Shown here piece by piece: positions 15,281 to 19,245 of a DNA stretch of 19,245 bases. This DNA is from Pelotomaculum sp. UBA3103 (GTDB taxonomy: Bacteria; Bacillota; Desulfotomaculia; Desulfotomaculales; Pelotomaculaceae). The stretch is from positions 1-19,245 of the forward strand of contig DFAP01000028.1 in the NCBI GenBank assembly GCA_002365855.1. The letters run 5' to 3'. A program made the translations under genes and the position numbers. How positions within the stretch are numbered: position 1 is the stretch's first letter; every line of letters starts with the position of its first letter. Under the pieces are notes generated by a model, which did no database searches, had not been told where the DNA came from, and saw only the letters and a program-made list of their open reading frames with translations.

Positions 15281-16318
15281 CTATATTGTCATCACAATTT
15301 TTATTTCTTTCATAGCCTCAACCATTTCCAGACCGGATACCAGTTCATCCAACCCTATGGTCCGGGTGATCATATCCTTCACTTTGATTGCTTCAGAGGC
15401 CAACAATGCCAGGGCGGTTCTGTTATGTTGGGCGGAGCAGCCGTATGCGCCATAAACGCTAAGCTCTTTATAATGAATCATGTTTAAGTCTGGCGCCGGC
15501 GCCTGAGATCCCTGTAATAATCCGCTGAAAAAGCCAAACCGGCCTCTTTTGGCCAGCATGCTTAATCCGTAGCCGATTGTTTCCGGACTCGGGCAGCAGG
15601 GAATAACCACATCAGCCCCCCTTCCGCCGGTGATTTCCATAATCTTATTGACAGGGCTGGCAGCCAGGGCATTGATACAGCCATCGAACTCCCGGTTCGC
15701 AGCGGAAGCCAACCGCTCTTCATTAATCTCGACTAGGATTACCGAACCTGCGCCCCTGGCCCTGGCCAGCCTGGCATTTAAAATACCCAGCGGCCCGGCG
15801 CCGAAAATAACAACAACATCGCTAAGACCAACCCGGGAGGTTTCCTGCATATTCACACTGCATGCCAGCGGTTCTGTGAGGGCAGCTTCCTGAAACGACA
15901 GATGATCCGGAATTATGTTTAAAACCCCGTGATCGACCCCGTTAGCGGGAACCAGCACATGCTCGGCAAATCCTCCGTCATGGTGAAATCCCATAATTTG
16001 AACAGAATCACACATCTGGTGCAGTCCTTCAAGACAATAAGAACAACATCCACAGGGAAGTCCCGGCGCCACCTGCACCCGGTCACCCGGTTTCACATGA
16101 AAAACCCCTTCACCTGTCTCAACTACGGTGCCCGTTATTTCATGTCCTAGTATTCTGGGTAATAACAAGTCCCGCTGCCCCTGGTTATACGCCTTCATAT
16201 CCGTCCGGCACAGGCCGCAAGCTCTCACCTTGACCAGGACTTCTCCTGTTTTGCACTTGGGCGTTTCCACTTCTGTAATCTTCAGGGTTTTAATCCCTTC
16301 TAGCAGCGCCGCTTTCAT
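15281..16318 (-). CDS. Zinc-dependent medium-chain dehydrogenase (alcohol/polyol/threonine dehydrogenase-like)
   Basis: A 345-residue zinc MDR enzyme related to threonine and sorbitol dehydrogenases. The catalytic zinc ligands are present: Cys37 (CGLCRTD), His59-Glu60 (GHE) and Glu149 (TEPLAC). The structural zinc set is C89, C92, C95 and C103. The Rossmann motif GAGPLG is at 173-178. An acidic residue (E197 in ILVEINE) at the end of the second strand suggests NAD rather than NADP. The frame is open back to 16381, but that extension runs through the terminator hairpin. ATG 16318 with AAAGGAG 7 bases upstream is the start. The substrate is unknown. B12 control raises the possibility of a role in corrinoid or aminopropanol-type metabolism, which is inference. 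Confidence 0.9.
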   Translation of the reverse strand: MKAALLEGIKTLKITEVETPKCKTGEVLVKVRACGLCRTDMKAYNQGQRDLLLPRILGHEITGTVVETGEGVFHVKPGDRVQVAPGLPCGCCSYCLEGLHQMCDSVQIMGFHHDGGFAEHVLVPANGVDHGVLNIIPDHLSFQEAALTEPLACSVNMQETSRVGLSDVVVIFGAGPLGILNARLARARGAGSVILVEINEERLASAANREFDGCINALAASPVNKIMEITGGRGADVVIPCCPSPETIGYGLSMLAKRGRFGFFSGLLQGSQAPAPDLNMIHYKELSVYGAYGCSAQHNRTALALLASEAIKVKDMITRTIGLDELVSGLEMVEAMKEIKIVMTI

Positions 16319-16340
16319 TAATCCACTCCTTTCGTATAAA

Positions 16341-16376
16341 AACAAAAAAACCCACACCTTTAACTGGCGTGAATTT
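16341..16376 (-). terminator. Intrinsic terminator of the cobalamin riboswitch
   Basis: On the minus strand a 9-bp stem (including G-U pairs; 16350-16358 with 16366-16374, 7-base loop) is followed by a T-rich run. It lies between the riboswitch aptamer and the ribosome binding site of the dehydrogenase gene, as expected for a switch that stops transcription when cobalamin binds. Confidence 0.75.
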
Positions 16377-16399
16377 TCCATCTCCCCACCTAGACCAAC

Positions 16400-16578
16400 C
16401 TAAACACGAGGCGGTATAGCTGTCCCAGGCAGGTCTCCTGACTCAGGTTCATCGCCCGCATGCCCCTTCCCCCGTTATAGAGTGGTTGACATCGGCTCAC
16501 CTTAACAGTGGCGGGTCCGTCCGGGACTTGCACCCGGTTCCCTATTCTCCCTTTTACAGGCACCTGAAACAAATTTAG
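16400..16578 (-). ncRNA. Cobalamin (B12) riboswitch
   Basis: The minus strand carries the conserved core of the cobalamin aptamer in order: GGTGCCTG-type 5' segment, AAAAGGGA-AT-GGGAA, GGGTGCAAGTCCC, the B12 box core GCCACTG (16506-16512), and near the 3' end GTCAGGAGACCTGCC (16428-16442). A CTAAA/TTTAG pairing (16574-16578 with 16400-16404) can close P1. It lies downstream of a strong promoter and upstream of a terminator and the dehydrogenase/TrpD-like genes. High cobalamin is expected to shut the operon down. Confidence 0.96.
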
Positions 16579-16592
16579 AATTGTCAATCAAA

Positions 16593-16621
16593 ATTATATT
16601 GGTTCACTTTCACCTTGTCAA
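16593..16621 (-). promoter_or_regulatory. Consensus sigma-A promoter for the riboswitch operon
   Basis: On the minus strand, TTGACA (16616-16621), a 17-base spacer and TATAAT (16593-16598): a perfect match in both hexamers and spacing. The start site falls near 16586, just before the aptamer. Confidence 0.9.
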
Positions 16622-16811
16622 GATTTTGTAATTCCCTCGTTTCATATATCCTTTTTAGAGCCAATCCCACCATAGCTCAGGGCAATAGACAATTTTATGA
16701 AAGCATATCACGTATACTCTCCTTCATATAATTACAAAAAAATGCAGGGTAATTATTAAGAATTTGCAAAAGAAGTCGACTAATAAAAAGAGCAACTACA
16801 CTGCGCTCAAA

Positions 16812-16819
16812 GCCGAGAA
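16812..16819 (+). promoter_or_regulatory. Possible sigma-D/sigma-28 -10 element for the chemoreceptor gene
   Basis: GCCGAGAA resembles the flagellar sigma factor -10 (GCCGATAA/T), which often drives chemoreceptor genes, and lies 43 bases before the ATG. The -35 side is a poor match, so this is tentative. Confidence 0.25.
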
Positions 16820-16861
16820 ACGCCGGTTTTTGAAATAACTGCAAGGGAGTCCGTATCAAAC

Positions 16862-18430
16862 ATGACCATACGCTTCAAGCTAACCGTGTTAATTTCTGGT
16901 ATTCTAATTCTTTTGGTAGCCGCAATCGGCTTCTATTCAGTCAAATCGATGCACAACCGCCTGATCGAATCTGTCCAGATCAAGTTAAAATCTGACCTGA
17001 GCATGGGGAGAAGCCTGATTGACCAAACATATCCAGGTCAGTGGTCGATCAGAGACGGCCTGCTTTACAAAGGCGACACACGAATCAATGAAAACTACGA
17101 AATGGTGGACTTGATCGGCAGACTTACCAGCGATACTGTAACAATATTTCAGGGTGATAAGCGTGTCTCAACAAATGTGATGACTTCAGACGGCCAGCGG
17201 GCAGTCGGCACCATTGCAATTGAAGAAGTGATTATGGAGGTTCTGCAGAACGGAAGGACATTTATCGGCAAAGCCCAGGTAGTGGGCAAGTGGAACCAGA
17301 CCGCTTACGAGCCGGTCCGCGATGAGCAGGGCAAAATCATTGGCATGTTTTACGTCGGGGTACCAAACGACCTTTACGACGAAACCGTCAACAAGTTTGC
17401 CTTTGGCATTATTACTTTCGCGATAATTGGGATTCTTTTAAGTATAGCCATTTGCTATTTCACGCTTCAACAGCTGCTGGGCAAGCCGCTGGGACGTTTC
17501 ATAAGTTTCTCGGAAGTAATTTCCCAGGGTAACCTGACCAAAGAAATCGATTACAAATCCGGTGATGAGCTCGGCAAGCTCGCGCTGTCTTTTAACCAGA
17601 TGGTCAAGTATTTGAAAGAGGTGATCGGGCACGTTACCATGACCAGCGGCCTGGTATCGGATACAGCCCAGGCCTTGACTTCCCAGGCCGCGCAGACTAC
17701 TTCCGCGGCAGCTGAGAACGCCTCAACGATGAATGAAATGTCAGCTACTGTCGATAACGTCGCGGAGAAGATTAAGGAAGTGTCTGATGAATCAGAAGAA
17801 GCAAGCAGGCAGGCGAACCAGGGACGTCAGAATATCGATACTGTTATAAGAACCATGCGGGAGATCGAAAATTCCGTTGGCCAGGTGGCCGCGTCAGTCA
17901 GCACACTTTCGCAGGCCATTGATAAGATAGGGCAATTTGTGGATACCATTAACGGTATTGCCGACCAGACCAACCTTCTGGCGCTGAACGCGGCTATAGA
18001 GGCGGCCAGGGCCGGTGACGCGGGCAGAGGATTTGCTGTCGTGGCAGAAGAAGTGCGCAAGCTGGCTGAAAACTCCGCCCTTTCTGCCAAGGAGATCAGC
18101 AGGATTATTACTGAGGTACAGCAGCAGTCGATTCAGGCTGTCAAGGACATGGAACTCGGCAGAGGTAAAGTGGCTGAGGGCGACCGGGTAGTTCAGGAAG
18201 TAAGCCATTCCCTGATTGCTATTATCGGGCTGGTTCAGGACTTAAACGATAAAGCAAGAGACGTCACCGAGGCCACCCGGCAGGTAGCCAGCGCGGTTCA
18301 TAATGTCGCTGCCACGACCGAGGAGCAGACAGCTGCCATGGAGGAAGTTTCCGCTTCAGCCTGCGGGTTAAAAAATACGGCACTGGAAATGGATAAGCTC
18401 TTGGTCAAATTTAAAATGCAAGATGATTGA
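16862..18430 (+). CDS. Methyl-accepting chemotaxis protein with single Cache sensor
   Basis: A 522-residue transmembrane chemoreceptor. TM1 is about residues 7-27. An extracellular single-Cache-type sensor covers about 35-178, with [20 protein letters not shown] and the RAVGT strand. TM2 is about 179-200, followed by HAMP (about 203-255) and a long coiled-coil signalling domain. Its highly conserved hairpin tip, from [20 protein letters not shown] to EEVRKLAE, is at about 366-402 and binds CheA/CheW. No C-terminal CheR/CheB pentapeptide is seen. The ligand is unknown; related Cache sensors often bind small organic acids. ATG 16862 has AAGGGAG upstream. No chemotaxis kinase genes are nearby, so it acts with a system encoded elsewhere. 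Confidence 0.93.
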   Translation: MTIRFKLTVLISGILILLVAAIGFYSVKSMHNRLIESVQIKLKSDLSMGRSLIDQTYPGQWSIRDGLLYKGDTRINENYEMVDLIGRLTSDTVTIFQGDKRVSTNVMTSDGQRAVGTIAIEEVIMEVLQNGRTFIGKAQVVGKWNQTAYEPVRDEQGKIIGMFYVGVPNDLYDETVNKFAFGIITFAIIGILLSIAICYFTLQQLLGKPLGRFISFSEVISQGNLTKEIDYKSGDELGKLALSFNQMVKYLKEVIGHVTMTSGLVSDTAQALTSQAAQTTSAAAENASTMNEMSATVDNVAEKIKEVSDESEEASRQANQGRQNIDTVIRTMREIENSVGQVAASVSTLSQAIDKIGQFVDTINGIADQTNLLALNAAIEAARAGDAGRGFAVVAEEVRKLAENSALSAKEISRIITEVQQQSIQAVKDMELGRGKVAEGDRVVQEVSHSLIAIIGLVQDLNDKARDVTEATRQVASAVHNVAATTEEQTAAMEEVSASACGLKNTALEMDKLLVKFKMQDD

Positions 18431-18488
18431 ACCTCTGATACTATACTTTAGCTTAAATTGTTTGAGTATGTTTAAATAACACGGGTAC

Positions 18489-18526
18489 TGAAAAGAGACC
18501 ACCTGGCAATTGGATAGCGGTCTCTT
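18489..18526 (-). terminator. Intrinsic terminator between chemoreceptor and ferritin-like genes
   Basis: A perfect 8-bp inverted repeat AAGAGACC/GGTCTCTT (18493-18500 with 18519-18526). Read on the minus strand the stem runs into TTTTC, which fits termination of the ferritin-like gene that stops at 18541. It may also serve the convergent chemoreceptor gene. Confidence 0.65.
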
Positions 18527-18540
18527 CGTACACGGGAGGT

Positions 18541-19083
18541 TTAGGTTATCACTTTGCAGTATTTTTGCATAGCCTCGTTAAACAGCTTAATGTGGTGGTA
18601 TTCATCCAGAATAATTCTCTCCAGCAGTTCTTTTATGTAGGGATCGGCTATTCTCTGCTGGTGATCCCTATAAAACGCGATGGCAGCCCATTCGGCTGCG
18701 ATGTCGGCCGCCAGCTGGTCGCACAGAGTAAATCCATAATAAACATATCTGGCATCCCAGTATATTTCCTGGCTGTTGCGGAACACCCGGTAGCGCGGGC
18801 TTACACCTAAAAGACGGATAGTGTCGGCCAACAATTCCATGTGATGCATTTCTACAAGCGAAACGCACTCCATCAGCTCAGCTACTTCCCTGTTAGTCCC
18901 CTTTAAAACGAAGTAGTGGTAAAGATACTGTTTCACTGCCGTTATCTCGCTAACATTACCAGAGTAGTCCTCGAGTAACAGCTCAGCATACTGGCGGTTC
19001 GGAGCCACTACCCGGACAGGCGGATAAGGGGCTGGGTAGGCGCACCGGAGCATTTCCGGAGGATGGTGATTCTGTCCTTGCAT
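18541..19083 (-). CDS. Ferritin-like di-iron domain protein
   Basis: A 180-residue four-helix protein of the ferritin/rubrerythrin superfamily. The two-metal ligand pattern is visible: Glu46 in helix 1, Glu78-x-x-His81 in helix 2 (VEMHH), Glu131 in helix 3 (EWAAIAFYRDH), and Glu161-x-x-His164 in helix 4 (DEYHH). The N-terminal 35 or so residues are Pro-rich (YPAPYPPVRVVAPN) and lie outside the bundle. There is no rubredoxin domain, so it is not a classical rubrerythrin. Likely roles are peroxide or oxygen defence, or a redox role in sporulating cells; this is inference. ATG 19083 follows AAAGGGAGGG. It stands alone, convergent with the chemoreceptor gene and sharing the hairpin at 18493-18526. 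Confidence 0.85.
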   Translation of the reverse strand: MQGQNHHPPEMLRCAYPAPYPPVRVVAPNRQYAELLLEDYSGNVSEITAVKQYLYHYFVLKGTNREVAELMECVSLVEMHHMELLADTIRLLGVSPRYRVFRNSQEIYWDARYVYYGFTLCDQLAADIAAEWAAIAFYRDHQQRIADPYIKELLERIILDEYHHIKLFNEAMQKYCKVIT

Positions 19084-19177
19084 ACTAACCCTCCCTTTAA
19101 AGAATTTTTATTAGGTCTATTATTATTAAAAGCTTTTTATGCCTGCATTTTTTTACGGAAAGTAGAAATATCCTTTG

Positions 19178-19186
19178 TGATATAAT
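19178..19186 (+). promoter_or_regulatory. Extended -10 promoter candidate near the window end
   Basis: TG-A-TATAAT (extended -10) at 19178-19186 on the plus strand, with no good -35. The gene it would serve lies beyond the window. Confidence 0.35.
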
Positions 19187-19215
19187 TTTAGATGTAGATG
19201 TAAACCAAAACAAAG

Positions 19216-19245
19216 ATGGGACAAGGGGGACACAGGGGGACGGTT
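19216..19245. repeat. Start of a GGGACA-type repeat cut by the window end
   Basis: A G-rich direct-repeat-like run (GGGACA, GGGGGACACA, GGGGGACGG) ends the window. In Peptococcaceae-type genomes such runs commonly flank RAYT/IS200-like transposase genes and form hairpins with a downstream TGTCCCC copy. Only the left arm is visible here. Confidence 0.4.

Noticed and set aside
16319..16381. N-terminal extension of the dehydrogenase gene
   Set aside because: It runs through the intrinsic terminator hairpin and T tract; ATG 16318 has a good AAAGGAG site and gives the normal family start.
16390..16587. 65-codon minus-strand frame
   Set aside because: It lies wholly inside the cobalamin riboswitch; conserved RNA motifs explain the sequence and there is no ribosome binding site.
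16780..16860. Possible c-di-GMP riboswitch before the chemoreceptor gene (CAAAGCC and GAAAC fragments)
   Set aside because: The order and remaining conserved blocks of the GEMM aptamer are missing; the fragments are too short to support it.

Overview
The window looks like chromosomal DNA of a spore-forming, probably anaerobic Firmicute of the Peptococcaceae/Desulfotomaculum type. This is an inference. It rests on a PrkA-YhbH sporulation pair, a GerMN-Gmad2 lipoprotein, Gram-positive MurT/GatD, CbiO/CbiQ cobalt transport, a Cache-type chemoreceptor, a cobalamin riboswitch, and GGGGACA-type palindromic repeats like those seen in that group. Most genes have strong AGGAG-type ribosome binding sites. 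No rRNA, tRNA or CRISPR array was found.

Layout. (1) 159-3470, minus strand: prkA then yhbH, with a terminator after yhbH; prkA seems to carry a one-base frameshift near its start. (2) 3630-8070, minus strand: acylphosphatase, MBL-fold hydrolase, MurT, GatD and a GerMN-Gmad2 lipoprotein, tightly spaced or overlapping for the most part and closed by an intrinsic terminator. (3) 8153-9977, minus strand: CbiQ and CbiO, the T and A components of a cobalt ECF transporter, with no CbiM beside them. (4) 10039-11131, plus strand: an S66 LD-carboxypeptidase. (5) 11508-13645, plus strand: a broken copy of a sigma-factor 5' end, an intact ECF-like sigma factor with a Cys-rich C-terminal extension, and two DUF3795 Cys-rich proteins. 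(6) 13646-14108: a gene-poor patch holding a REP-like hairpin, a piece resembling the right end/omega-RNA of an IS200/IS605 element with a predicted pseudoknot, a promoter containing a near-consensus LexA box, and another large hairpin. (7) 14109-16621, minus strand: a near-ideal sigma-A promoter, a cobalamin riboswitch, an intrinsic terminator, a zinc alcohol/polyol/threonine-type dehydrogenase and a divergent TrpD-family phosphoribosyltransferase. (8) 16862-18430, plus strand: a methyl-accepting chemotaxis protein. (9) 18493-19083, minus strand: a ferritin-like di-iron protein. The window ends inside what looks like another REP/transposon-associated repeat.

The most interesting unit is (7). 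A B12 riboswitch controls a dehydrogenase and a TrpD paralogue that lacks the expected anthranilate-contacting residues, so the pair probably belongs to corrinoid-linked metabolism rather than tryptophan synthesis. Second are the putative pseudoknotted RNA behind a LexA-like promoter in (6), and the orphan sigma factor/DUF3795 cluster in (5).
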